Part shown: positions 15,398-24,480 of the stretch, in pieces
Numbering within the stretch: position 1 is the stretch's first letter
Layout of the letters: every line of letters starts with the position of its first letter
Source of the DNA: a virus
DNA: 57,470 nucleotides
Virus record (IMG/VR): IMGVR_UViG_3300026097_001066
Coordinates: 1 to 57,470 of that record
Direction: 5' to 3' (one strand)
Notes under the pieces: generated by a model
Databases searched by the model: none
Seen by the model: only the letters and a program-made list of their open reading frames with translations
What the model was told of the DNA's origin: nothing
Program-made: the position numbers and the translations under genes

Positions 15398-16284
15398 TGC
15401 ATTTTCGATTGCTCTAATCTCCACTTGTCTAGTAAATCTTCGTCTAACTCTATAATAAATGTCATAAGCAATCCCATTTTACTATTCCATTTTTTAGCAG
15501 GTTCTGTGCCTTTAGTACCTTCATTTGTTGCGTGTAATTGAACAGCATCAAAAATACACGGAGATCCGGGAACCCAATCAAATACAGATTCTGGGTTTAA
15601 TCCTTGAACTCTGCGATAGGGTGTATTTAAATATTTCTTATGAAAATCTTTATCAAATGGCTCATTATTGTGTTCGATTGGACAGCCATTTCTATCATAA
15701 AACTGCAAATAACTGTAATCAGTCACAATTTCGTATATACTCGCAATGTTTGGAGTTAGTGCACCACCATTGTACACTTTTGCCCACCCTATATCTCGCT
15801 GTTCAAAGAATATAATTTGTCCTCCGTCGACTTCATCCAAATGTGTTCCTATCCAAAGAGGAGTAATTATATTTTTCCATGTTGTATATTTTCGCTGAGG
15901 ATGACTTAAAGGTACTTCTTCGAGCATGCCATTATAACCTTTTTTACGCATAGCATCTTGATGTAAACCGTACTGTTGCGGAGTAATAAAATAGTTGCCT
16001 CCGATGGTAGGAGATTTCCCTGCGACAGAACCTAACACTGTGTCAAATTTTTCTTTATAACGCTGATAGATTATTTCCATATCAACATCTACAATAACAG
16101 TACCGTTACGATTCAATCGAGGTTTATTAAAATCAGCAGTAAAAGCATTATGCCACATCCATTCTAATTCATCTTCTGTCCATAAATTTTCAATACATTC
16201 AGCTTTACTACTATGTCTTCTTACATTTTCTATTGCAATAGGATGGTCCATCGGTAGTAAATAGAATCCCGGTTCGTCAACCAT
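15394..16284 (-). CDS. 2OG-Fe(II) oxygenase-like protein (phytanoyl/prolyl hydroxylase style)
   Basis: 296 residues. YGLHQDAM gives His108 and Asp110 as the HxD pair. PLWIGTHLDEVDGGQIIFFEQRD follows the usual double-stranded-helix pattern with its Asp-Gly-Gly turn (residue letters here span several strands). Distal His251 lies in AVQLHATN after PGSPCIFD, where family members carry the second His and the residues following it. Its start abuts the upstream radical SAM gene (no gap), with GGAGAAATAA as ribosome binding site, and its end overlaps the next gene by 4 bases. It is the only 2OG-type gene inside the long radical SAM run. Confidence 0.7.
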   Translation of the reverse strand: MVDEPGFYLLPMDHPIAIENVRRHSSKAECIENLWTEDELEWMWHNAFTADFNKPRLNRNGTVIVDVDMEIIYQRYKEKFDTVLGSVAGKSPTIGGNYFITPQQYGLHQDAMRKKGYNGMLEEVPLSHPQRKYTTWKNIITPLWIGTHLDEVDGGQIIFFEQRDIGWAKVYNGGALTPNIASIYEIVTDYSYLQFYDRNGCPIEHNNEPFDKDFHKKYLNTPYRRVQGLNPESVFDWVPGSPCIFDAVQLHATNEGTKGTEPAKKWNSKMGLLMTFIIELDEDLLDKWRLEQSKMQ

Positions 16285-17349
16285 TTATTTCTCCATATAT
16301 TTTTTTAGTAAAGGATTATGGTTACCAATATCTGTATGTAATGCCATATCCATATCTGATGTATATTTTCTAAGTTCTTCAAATTTTCCATTATACTGGA
16401 TGCTTGGTAAATATTTTTTATTAAAACTATCTGTAGTTTGTTGTATATAGGAGGAAGGCAAACTATTTACGCTAAGATATTCAGGTACTTGTAATAAACT
16501 ATTATGAAATTCTATACCTAATTCGTCAGCTAGGGCTTTAATATTTTTAACATCGTGAAAATTATATGCCTGAACTGTTGTAAACACAGAAAGTTTCAAA
16601 TTATCTGATTTACTTTTGTATTTTGACCAACTATGTATTGTTTCATAAATTACACTCCATGATTTTCCGTGTCTAATATATTCATTTACAGGGCCAATAC
16701 CATCGATACTTAATTCAACACTGAGTTTTTTCAGTTTTTTAAAATATGGTAAAAATTTTGAAGGAAAATAGGTTGCATTTGTATTACAAATAAAATGTAT
16801 ATTCTCAAGTAAATTATTTTGATTTAAAAATTTGAATAAATCCCAAACTTGTGGTGTTACAAAGGGTTCACCTCCTAAATATTTGATTCCTTTAAGTTTT
16901 GAAAGATCAATAGAAGCAAACACTTTTTCTATGTCAATAAATGGTTGATCATACGGTGAGTGGTATTTTTGTGCAAGTTTTGTTTTGCGCACAAATTTAT
17001 CCCATTTAGTGCTATATGCAGGACTACACATTCTACACATTAAATTACATTCATTAGAAACACTTATTTCGATATATTCAATTTGATCTTCTCCAGACCA
17101 ATTTTCATTCATTGTTAATCTTAAACTTTTGTGTCCGCGTTCTTCCTCAGTTTTACATTTTAAACAGCCTTCTGACCAGCCTTCTTCCATGTCTGTGATA
17201 ATTTTTTGATAGAATTCATTATTTTTATATTCGTCAAAAGGTGTATCAAAAATTTTTACATTTGGAAAATTTGCAAATCGGCAACACGGACGCCAAGAAC
17301 CTGTTACTGTTACACACATATGGTTTTTTAATGCATTACATTTAGGCAT
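16285..17349 (-). CDS. Twitch-domain-type radical SAM protein
   Basis: 354 residues. Cys4, Cys22-Cys23 and CLKC (62, 65) give the N-terminal auxiliary-cluster pattern, and CNLMCRMC (101-108) the radical SAM motif, with KYLGGEPF as the SAM-binding strand and ELSIDGIG as the next conserved strand. It follows the cobalamin-type radical SAM gene with no gap and abuts the 2OG gene downstream. It is among the shorter of the five twitch-type proteins here. No substrate can be named; the nearby 2OG oxygenase is the likeliest co-worker. Confidence 0.87.
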   Translation of the reverse strand: MPKCNALKNHMCVTVTGSWRPCCRFANFPNVKIFDTPFDEYKNNEFYQKIITDMEEGWSEGCLKCKTEEERGHKSLRLTMNENWSGEDQIEYIEISVSNECNLMCRMCSPAYSTKWDKFVRKTKLAQKYHSPYDQPFIDIEKVFASIDLSKLKGIKYLGGEPFVTPQVWDLFKFLNQNNLLENIHFICNTNATYFPSKFLPYFKKLKKLSVELSIDGIGPVNEYIRHGKSWSVIYETIHSWSKYKSKSDNLKLSVFTTVQAYNFHDVKNIKALADELGIEFHNSLLQVPEYLSVNSLPSSYIQQTTDSFNKKYLPSIQYNGKFEELRKYTSDMDMALHTDIGNHNPLLKKYMEK

Positions 17350-18810
17350 TTATTTTTGTACCTTTTTAGATTGTAAAATATCTTGTATTTTTTTCTTGAC
17401 CATCCAAGTTTGTTTTTGTCCAAAATATTTTTCTATTAAGGTGTTAACTTCTAGTAATCTTTTAAGACGAGTATCGAGTGTATTATCTTTGTATTTCCAG
17501 TCAAACTCATTGTGATAATAATCTAAATCATTAACTACCTTTTGCCATAATGGTTGTGTGTCGTCTAACATTAATATGTTTGCAAAACTAAAATGAACAA
17601 CTTTTCGGTTACCTATCCAAGTATATTTCTTTTTATGAAATTGTTTTAGAACTTTTTTAGTTATTTTGTGATCTTTTTCAGTTTCTGTAGGGTATCCGAC
17701 GAATGCAAGTACAGTATATTGGATTTCATATTTATTTAACATTTCAAAACACCACCACATGTCCTCTTGTGAGAATTTTTTACCCATATCGTATCTAATT
17801 TTTTCGCTAAAGGATTCTATTCCTATTTCTAATCCTTGACAGCCTGATAATTTCATTAGTTCAAAATCTGATGCAGGACTGTGTTTTTTATCTCTAACAA
17901 TCCACTGACTATGCCAAGATATTTTATTATTTTTGTCCTGATTTGCATTATAATCTGCTAATATATTTAAAAGTCGTCTAAAAGATTTTAAGCTTCCGTT
18001 AATTAAACTATCTGTAAAAATAAAAGTCTGCCTATTGTATTTTTTTTTAAGTGTTATAATTTCCTCTGCAATTTTCTCTCCTGACCTAAATGTATATTTT
18101 GGCCACATTTCAAAAACATTACAAAAATCACATCTTTTAACACATCCTCTACTGCCCGTAACATATACTGAATTTTTAAAACTTTGATCATCTATATAAG
18201 GGTAGTCGTTCCAATTTATATCGTCATAATTAGGAATAAGGACTGAATCTAAATTTTTTAATTGTGCCGGTCCGTTTTCATTTATACCTGGCGCATATGG
18301 ATTTCCATTTAACAGTTCTACTAAAGACTCTTCTGCATCACCAGAAATATAATAGTCTAACAACCCTAATTCCTTTACATATCTTCCTCTATATTGAGAA
18401 ACCTCTGCTCCTCCCCAAATTATTATAGTTTTTGGTAAGTGCTGTCTTATCAATAATGATAATTTAAGGGCAACTGCACTACTCATGTAAGTTAAAAGAC
18501 TTAAACCTATAAATTTAGGATTTTTTTCTTTAAAAATTTCAATCCATTTATCAAAAACATACTTATATTTTTCATATGTTTGACCAAAAGTTTGGTCTAA
18601 CTTTTTTATATCTCGTTCTTTAAAAACTAAATCTCTATCAAAAAATAAATCAATATCACCTTTTTTTTCAGCCTCTTTATATAAATCTATGTTTAAATCC
18701 ATTACTTCTGCCACGAACCCGGCGTTTTCTAGATGTGATTTTAAAACGGCTGGACCTACAGTAGGAGCTCTTGGTAAAATTTTAGGAACAATGCAAATTA
18801 TGATATCCAA
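17350..18810 (-). CDS. B12-binding-type radical SAM protein
   Basis: 486 residues. The first 190 or so look like a cobalamin-binding Rossmann domain (PRAPTVGPAVLKSHLENAG, then IIIWGGAEVS and YYISGDAEESL), without the DxHxxG His, as is common in this class. The radical SAM core starts at SRGCVKRCDFC (Cys223, 227, 230) and holds QGLEIGIESFSE and TVLAFVGYPTETE, typical of B12-type radical SAM enzymes (methylases, cyclases). It is the only member of this class in the window. The start is a TTG at 18810, 5 bases after the previous stop, with AAGGA 12 bases before it. Confidence 0.87.
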   Translation of the reverse strand: MDIIICIVPKILPRAPTVGPAVLKSHLENAGFVAEVMDLNIDLYKEAEKKGDIDLFFDRDLVFKERDIKKLDQTFGQTYEKYKYVFDKWIEIFKEKNPKFIGLSLLTYMSSAVALKLSLLIRQHLPKTIIIWGGAEVSQYRGRYVKELGLLDYYISGDAEESLVELLNGNPYAPGINENGPAQLKNLDSVLIPNYDDINWNDYPYIDDQSFKNSVYVTGSRGCVKRCDFCNVFEMWPKYTFRSGEKIAEEIITLKKKYNRQTFIFTDSLINGSLKSFRRLLNILADYNANQDKNNKISWHSQWIVRDKKHSPASDFELMKLSGCQGLEIGIESFSEKIRYDMGKKFSQEDMWWCFEMLNKYEIQYTVLAFVGYPTETEKDHKITKKVLKQFHKKKYTWIGNRKVVHFSFANILMLDDTQPLWQKVVNDLDYYHNEFDWKYKDNTLDTRLKRLLEVNTLIEKYFGQKQTWMVKKKIQDILQSKKVQK

Positions 18811-18815
18811 AGTGA

Positions 18816-20225
18816 TTATAAATCCTTAAAAATTTTTGTCATTTCTGGAAAATTTTTTAAAAAATCTGTGTTACGCTGTTTGTCACATAACTCTAAAAAT
18901 TCTTTAGTTTCAGGAAGTCTTATACTCCAATCTTCACTCTCCATAAATTGTAACATGCCTTTTAGCCTATTTATCCCGTAAGGTGCGTTTATAAATTCTT
19001 CTTTCGTAACCTTACCTTTATGCCAGCTAGGAATACCAAGATCCCAATTTTCTTCCCACCACGGATAAAATTCCTCGTATTTTTTGCGAACTTCTGCTTT
19101 AAACCATTCAGGCAACACCTTGACGTTTAGATGAGGCGGATGATATACAAAATGATAGTTAATTGCTCCTGCTCCAAACGGCCACATATTAATTTTATTA
19201 AACCCCTGTTCTAGCTTCCAGCGTATAAAGTCCGGTATGTAGTAGATATTCAGTGCCTGAACTGCACATGCAACTGTAACTTCTACATTGTTGCTAGTTT
19301 CTTTATCTAGGATGTGAAATACTTCTTCTGTTCTAGACCATTTACTAGGATATCTTATATATTCGTTTCTTTCAAAAATATCGTCAACTGAATAGTGGAA
19401 GCGAACCAATTTAAATTCTTTCCAAAGATCAAACAGATCGTCGCGCCACTCAACTCCGTTGGAGTTATAACGCAGTTCAAGATTTTTTGCATAACCCATT
19501 TTGATTGCATATTCGAGGATTTCATAATGCTCTTCAATAATTAGACTTTCGCCGCCGGCAAAGTAAATCTGTTGCATGCTAGACATTTGCTCATAAAACT
19601 GCTCCCAGAACTTAGGATTTTGTTTGTGCCAATTGTAACTACTGCCATTGTAACTTCCTTTATCCTGCCATTGCATAGTTTCTTTTAAAGATGCATTTTC
19701 AACTGCTGGAAAAATTGCTTTGTAATCTTTAATCCAACCTGAACTATCGTGCGGTGAACACATGACACAGGCAAGTTGACACTTGGTGCCAAATCGAAGA
19801 TCGATGTAAGCCAATTGCGGTGGCACACTCCCATCTTCTGCTGTGTTTTTTATTAGAGTATCAACATCGACTCGCTGGCTCCAATATTTTGTTTCCCACA
19901 TCCGTTTGCTGTTATGTCCTGCTGCTTCTTCTTTGAAACATTTAACACAACTGGGAGGTATTTCGCCATTTAACATTTGTTTGCGGACATTTTTCATGTA
20001 ACTGCTGTTCCAAGCAGTTTCAAAATCACTTACATTTAGATTGTTAGGTTTACCGTCGTCAGTTTTAAGAATACCAACCTGGCCGCCATGTTCTTTATCA
20101 TTAGTAGGACCAACTGAACTGGCATTTGCCGTGCAACACACTCGCATACTTCCATCTGGTCTGGTGCTTAGATGAACCCAGGGTAATATACAAAAGGTGT
20201 TCGAAGGGGATTTTTTATTTGACAT
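18816..20225 (-). CDS. Twitch-domain-type radical SAM protein
   Basis: 469 residues, the longest of its type here. N-terminal Cys12 in CILPWVHLS, Cys30-Cys31 and CVKC (93, 96) make the twitch-like region. The radical SAM motif is CQLACVMC (149-156). The SAM-binding strand reads FAGGES instead of GGEP. CILPW and the DGSVP...YIDLRFGT stretch are also seen in the protein at 10693, so these two are the closest pair. A TATAAATA late box ends only 4 bases before the ATG, and there is no ribosome binding site, so the message may be leaderless. It is the only gene in the long run with a full late box in front. Confidence 0.88.
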   Translation of the reverse strand: MSNKKSPSNTFCILPWVHLSTRPDGSMRVCCTANASSVGPTNDKEHGGQVGILKTDDGKPNNLNVSDFETAWNSSYMKNVRKQMLNGEIPPSCVKCFKEEAAGHNSKRMWETKYWSQRVDVDTLIKNTAEDGSVPPQLAYIDLRFGTKCQLACVMCSPHDSSGWIKDYKAIFPAVENASLKETMQWQDKGSYNGSSYNWHKQNPKFWEQFYEQMSSMQQIYFAGGESLIIEEHYEILEYAIKMGYAKNLELRYNSNGVEWRDDLFDLWKEFKLVRFHYSVDDIFERNEYIRYPSKWSRTEEVFHILDKETSNNVEVTVACAVQALNIYYIPDFIRWKLEQGFNKINMWPFGAGAINYHFVYHPPHLNVKVLPEWFKAEVRKKYEEFYPWWEENWDLGIPSWHKGKVTKEEFINAPYGINRLKGMLQFMESEDWSIRLPETKEFLELCDKQRNTDFLKNFPEMTKIFKDL

Positions 20226-20229
20226 AATG

Positions 20230-20237
20230 TATTTATA
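20230..20237 (-). promoter_or_regulatory. T4-type late promoter box (TATAAATA), at the start codon
   Basis: Read on the minus strand this is a perfect TATAAATA followed by C, ending 4 bases before ATG 20225. The transcript would start at or inside the start codon, as with the box at 12662. It sits in the largest gap (45 bases) of the long run. Confidence 0.65.
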
Positions 20238-20270
20238 ATGCTTGATTTTTAAATTTTTAGTTATTGAAAT

Positions 20271-21359
20271 TTATTCCCTAAATTTATTTTTTGAAAATTC
20301 TACATCTCCACTTTCTAACATTGTTATCTTATGCTCTATTTCCCATCGTTGTCTATTATTTACGCTACAAGTATTTGTGCATACGGGATTTCTACTGCAG
20401 GGTGTTAACTTTTCATGATCTACATTATTCCAACTTTCAGTTAAATCGTTTTTAAAAAAAGAATGTTCTAATATTTTATCTATGTGATGATAGTAAACAT
20501 TATTCCAATTTTTTCCGTATACATTATCATATCTTTTCCAATGTTCTTCAAAGTCTACTACTCTATATCGTATGTTATACATGAAACAACAAGGAAAAAT
20601 TTCTCCTGTATGCGCAACAAAATATGCTTTTTCGTCGTTTGCAGTTTTGCAATATATATTACCTTTAAACCTTTTGAGAGCGTGTACATATTCAGACCAA
20701 GATAAAGTGTGTCTCCTTTTTTCGTTTTCGAATTTTTTTGATAATTCGTGTAAATCTAAATTATCTAAACTTGTATCGTTTCTCTCTCTAAAAGAACGAA
20801 ATCCCATTGATTTTGCAAGTTGTTTTGCTTCTTCAATTTGATGTTTATTCCAAGGAAAAACTACCCATTGCCAACTAGGACTGCCGCCTGCTGATATAAA
20901 GGCGCGAGCGTTCTCCATAATTTTTTTAAAATTTGTTCCTCTTCTATAGATATGATTTGTATCTTCTAATCCGTCTACACTAAAATTTAAGGTATACTTT
21001 GTTCCTTTTAAAATCTTAGCCATATCTTGCCAGTAACTCGACGATCGTAAACTAGCATTCGTATGTATAATAATTCTAAAATTTGTGTGTTGAACTATAT
21101 AATATAACATATCAAGAAATCTAGGATGCATTAATGGATCGTCTATAGATGCACAAAATTGTATTTCTTCAACACTTTGAAATCGTTTTGCATGTAATAT
21201 TTCTACAAATTTATCAAAATCTAAAAATTTGTTTTTTGGAATTCTAGGATTTAATTTTAATTCGTTAAATGGATCAGCTCGGCTGCACCCTATACAATTT
21301 GCATTACAATTGCTACTAAGTTCAAACTGCACAGCCTTTGGTTCTTCTAAATAATGCAT
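20271..21359 (-). CDS. SPASM-type radical SAM protein
   Basis: 362 residues from ATG 21359, which has AAGGA about 12 bases upstream; the frame stays open to 21434, but that part overlaps the previous gene by 56 bases. The motif CNANCIGC is at Cys18, 22, 25. The SAM-binding strand is IQFCASIDDP rather than GGEP. The C-terminal part carries an SPASM-like Cys set: IYCKTAN, FPCCFMYN, then LTPCSRNPVCTNTC, for auxiliary clusters. It is a relative of 23458 and 24477, sharing the FSVDGLEDTNHIYRRG segment. Peptide-modifying SPASM enzymes are well known, but no precursor peptide is evident. Confidence 0.87.
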   Translation of the reverse strand: MHYLEEPKAVQFELSSNCNANCIGCSRADPFNELKLNPRIPKNKFLDFDKFVEILHAKRFQSVEEIQFCASIDDPLMHPRFLDMLYYIVQHTNFRIIIHTNASLRSSSYWQDMAKILKGTKYTLNFSVDGLEDTNHIYRRGTNFKKIMENARAFISAGGSPSWQWVVFPWNKHQIEEAKQLAKSMGFRSFRERNDTSLDNLDLHELSKKFENEKRRHTLSWSEYVHALKRFKGNIYCKTANDEKAYFVAHTGEIFPCCFMYNIRYRVVDFEEHWKRYDNVYGKNWNNVYYHHIDKILEHSFFKNDLTESWNNVDHEKLTPCSRNPVCTNTCSVNNRQRWEIEHKITMLESGDVEFSKNKFRE

Positions 21360-21378
21360 TTTTTTTAAATTTTCCTTT

Positions 21379-22323
21379 TTATTTTTCTTTGCTGATTTCA
21401 ATATCACTTCCACAAGTACATTCTGCATATTCACATATGACTGGTTTTTTTAACAACAAAAAATTTTTAGGATCTTTTTTGATATTTCCCATTACAATTT
21501 GTTGATTGCAAGCATTAGCAGGAACAATATCACCGTTGGCTTTAATTACTAGTAGATCTCTGCCAATATTACATGCCCAACCTTTAAACTTATTTCGACC
21601 TGCTTGTATTAGATCATGATTAGTTTCTTGTGTTACTGTGCCGTTATCGTAATAACAATTGATACCCAGACTTGTAATATTTTTTTTAGTACTAGGCCTA
21701 TATGCTGTTGATTTATGTGCTTGCTTCATCCATTTAATTTGAGCAGTTGTATATTGCATCCAATCACTTTTTCCAAATTCAACTTGAAGTTTTTTGACTT
21801 GTATTGGTACTACTGTATTATCTCTTAGTTTTTCATAAATAGAGACACACTTGTTCCAATTGTTTACATCCATTAGCATTTGTATATTTGTTTGGCAACT
21901 ATTTTTTATATTATTAACGACTTGAATCGTATGATTAACATCAGCCTGTTCGTGGTGATAGCTAATACTAACTTTGTCAAGATACTGCTTTGTCCGATTC
22001 CACCAATTAATGGTCCTACTTCCGTTAGTCAAAATATTAACCATACTGTTCGGATCTGTATTTTTAATAATTTCACTTAGTCGTGTAAAGTACTTCCATA
22101 CCGTAGGTTCACCACCTAGTATAGTATAAATTCTATAATCGTGATTACTTTGTTCAGTAATTCTTTTTACAATAGTTTCGCATTGGTAGATATCTGGCCA
22201 GTATAGATCGCCGCCATTACTGTCTGGTGTACAATAGCTGCATTTAAAGTTGCATACATTTGACAGTATCCAATCTACAACTAATATATTATTTCTGGTT
22301 TTAATTTTTTGTAAATTTGCCAT
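21379..22323 (-). CDS. Radical SAM protein (short, CX3CX2C)
   Basis: 314 residues. CNFKCSYC (24-31) begins the radical SAM core, followed by ILGGEPTVWK and ILTNGSRT. The C-terminal portion holds GWACNIGRD, ANACNQQ and EYAECTCG, which could bind one auxiliary cluster. The layout is closest to the protein at 9028 (GWNCQAG, then late Cys), so these two form a pair distinct from the twitch and SPASM types. It overlaps the preceding gene by 23 bases. The substrate is unknown. Confidence 0.85.
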   Translation of the reverse strand: MANLQKIKTRNNILVVDWILSNVCNFKCSYCTPDSNGGDLYWPDIYQCETIVKRITEQSNHDYRIYTILGGEPTVWKYFTRLSEIIKNTDPNSMVNILTNGSRTINWWNRTKQYLDKVSISYHHEQADVNHTIQVVNNIKNSCQTNIQMLMDVNNWNKCVSIYEKLRDNTVVPIQVKKLQVEFGKSDWMQYTTAQIKWMKQAHKSTAYRPSTKKNITSLGINCYYDNGTVTQETNHDLIQAGRNKFKGWACNIGRDLLVIKANGDIVPANACNQQIVMGNIKKDPKNFLLLKKPVICEYAECTCGSDIEISKEK

Positions 22324-23458
22324 CTGCTTTTTCGATCATGTATCGCATATAAGGATATTGTTCTAGGTATTTAACATTACATTTATAATTCCAAATATCT
22401 TCGCTGTAATGCTTTAGCATGTTGCACTCTTGTTGAGTAGGTTCTATATATTCGTATATTAACTTATCTTTAAACATTTGCCAGTTGATATTACCATTTT
22501 TTACTTCTAAAGTTTTAAAATTATTAATTAAATTTTGTCTTTCCTCTAAAGGAACATACCTATAATTCAAAAAACTAGGATGATCAACTTCGTTGTAAGA
22601 GACTCTTGATTTTGGAAATTGATTTGCCCAAGTTATAAACTCTGCCATATTTAAAAGATTTAAATGTGTTAGGCACGGAGTAAGAGATACTTTGCAAGAT
22701 GTGTTATACATTTTTATAAAATTTTTTTCAATAGTAGCCCACCGTGCTGGATATCTTTGATATTCTAATGCTCGACCAGTTCCATCTATACTGCACATTA
22801 ATTCTACTCTTTTAAATTTTTCTAATGTGTCTAACACCCTTGTTTTTGCACTTGTACAATTCGTAATAAATTCAATATCTAATTCTGTTTTTCCTCTTTC
22901 TACTAACTTGAATAAAAACTCTTCAACTTCTGGCATAATAAAAGGTTCGCCGCCTGCGAATCTTATTTTTTTAAGACTAGGTAATTCTAAAACTAGATTT
23001 AGCAATTTTTCTGTATCAGAAATAGTAGGAACACAGGTTTTATATAGATCATTATCAATTCCTTGATTATAAAGTTCAGTAGCAAGATTTGCAATTTGAT
23101 CGCTTGCGCCGCCGTAGCACATCTTACATTGTAAATTACATTTATTGCTTAATCTTAAATCTACAAATTCTAGATCAACTATGCGAGGTATTATTTGGTC
23201 ATTTAAAGTTCTGTGACGTTTACTTTGTGCATTTTTATTTTCATACTTCCAGCATGATTCACATGCTGAATTTTGTATTCCATTTTTTAAATCATTTCTA
23301 ACATCATTTAACCAACTATTTGTTTTATACCATTCGTTTAAATCTGATATAGATTGCCAATCTTTAATTTGTACATCCCTAGACTGTGTACAACAATGAC
23401 CTATCCAACCTGTGGTACTAACTGCTAAACTATTGTATACCAAAGGACAATTAATCAT
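22301..23458 (-). CDS. Twitch-domain-type radical SAM protein
   Basis: 385 residues from ATG 23458, which shares one base with the previous stop (TGATG) and has GGAG 8 bases upstream; the GTG just before it is less likely. N-terminal Cys4, Cys22-Cys23 and CESC (66, 69) are the twitch-like set, and CNLQCKMC (107-114) is the radical SAM motif, followed by IRFAGGEPF and MCSIDGTG. It is similar in layout to 16285 and 13578. The substrate is unknown; the gene is tightly packed between SPASM-type and short radical SAM genes. Confidence 0.87.
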   Translation of the reverse strand: MINCPLVYNSLAVSTTGWIGHCCTQSRDVQIKDWQSISDLNEWYKTNSWLNDVRNDLKNGIQNSACESCWKYENKNAQSKRHRTLNDQIIPRIVDLEFVDLRLSNKCNLQCKMCYGGASDQIANLATELYNQGIDNDLYKTCVPTISDTEKLLNLVLELPSLKKIRFAGGEPFIMPEVEEFLFKLVERGKTELDIEFITNCTSAKTRVLDTLEKFKRVELMCSIDGTGRALEYQRYPARWATIEKNFIKMYNTSCKVSLTPCLTHLNLLNMAEFITWANQFPKSRVSYNEVDHPSFLNYRYVPLEERQNLINNFKTLEVKNGNINWQMFKDKLIYEYIEPTQQECNMLKHYSEDIWNYKCNVKYLEQYPYMRYMIEKADGKFTKN

Positions 23459-24480
23459 CACTGCACTCCGTTGTATAGAGGTAAAGGTCTTTTAACTCCT
23501 GCACAATTATTACAAATATCAATAGATTGTGCTTGCCATGCAGGATGCAAATCCTCAACAAAATAATTTACTATATCAGATAGACTTTGTTTTAATATGT
23601 GGTTATTTTTATATTTAACATAATCAAAATTTGTTTTCTTATCTATTTGTCGGCCACTTATATAACAACAAGGCCATACATTGCCCCAGGGATCTATTTG
23701 TATCATTCCTTCTTGTGCATATGGGCATTTAAATTTTCCTTCTGGAGTATTAACTTTAGTAGACGGAGTACGAACACTATAGGCAAATACATCTTTTCTC
23801 ATATAGTTAGTCTTAAATTCTCTTTGATCAGGAGAAGTTAATTGCTGTGCTGGAAAATTTCTATAAGCCTTCATTTGTAGAGGGTTAGATCTATTTCTAT
23901 TTGTCTGAAATGCCATACAGCCTAGATCTTGTGCTAATTTGCTCATTTCGTCTAGCTGATATTTATTGTAATCAAATACTATACATTTCCATATACTGTT
24001 ACCACCGGCGGTATTAAAACTTTTAATATTTTCAATACGCTTAGTCCAATCAATCCCTCTACGATAAATGGCATGTGTTTTTTCTAGGCCGTCGATACCA
24101 AATTTTATATCGTGTTTGACAAATTTATTAAGAACTACAGCAAGATCATGCCAAAATTGTGCGTTTCTTGCACCACCGTTAGTATTTAGATTTAGATATA
24201 GATTTGTTTTTTTTGCAGCTAGCATTTCCATCATTTCAATAAAATTTGGATGCATACTAAAGTCTCCAAAATTGCCATTGAAAATTATTTCATTTATCTG
24301 ATCTATCATAGGATCATCAACTAATCGTTGCCATACTTCTAAAGACAAATGATTTTGTTGTAGTCCTTTCACTTTTTCTCCGCCAGAAACATTTCTATCA
24401 CAGGCACCACAAAATGCATTGCAGAAACTTGTGCAGTCTATTTCGATTTTAGAAATACTTTTAGGTGAATACAGATTCAT
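23458..24480 (-). CDS. SPASM-type radical SAM protein
   Basis: 340 residues. CNAFCGAC (20-27) is the radical SAM motif. In place of GGEP it has FNGNFGDF, matching the GNxGD form of 24477. The C-terminal SPASM-like part includes FKCPYAQEG, VWPCCYISGR and DICNNCAG, seven or so Cys for auxiliary clusters. KTHAIYRRGIDW matches the equivalent segment in 20271 and 24477. It overlaps the upstream gene as ATGA and the downstream gene by one base. Confidence 0.87.
   Translation of the reverse strand: MNLYSPKSISKIEIDCTSFCNAFCGACDRNVSGGEKVKGLQQNHLSLEVWQRLVDDPMIDQINEIIFNGNFGDFSMHPNFIEMMEMLAAKKTNLYLNLNTNGGARNAQFWHDLAVVLNKFVKHDIKFGIDGLEKTHAIYRRGIDWTKRIENIKSFNTAGGNSIWKCIVFDYNKYQLDEMSKLAQDLGCMAFQTNRNRSNPLQMKAYRNFPAQQLTSPDQREFKTNYMRKDVFAYSVRTPSTKVNTPEGKFKCPYAQEGMIQIDPWGNVWPCCYISGRQIDKKTNFDYVKYKNNHILKQSLSDIVNYFVEDLHPAWQAQSIDICNNCAGVKRPLPLYNGVQ

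Noticed and set aside
21360-21434. Longer start for the SPASM gene at 20271
   Set aside because: It overlaps the previous gene by 56 bases; ATG 21359 has AAGGA upstream and fits the shorter N-terminus of its relatives.
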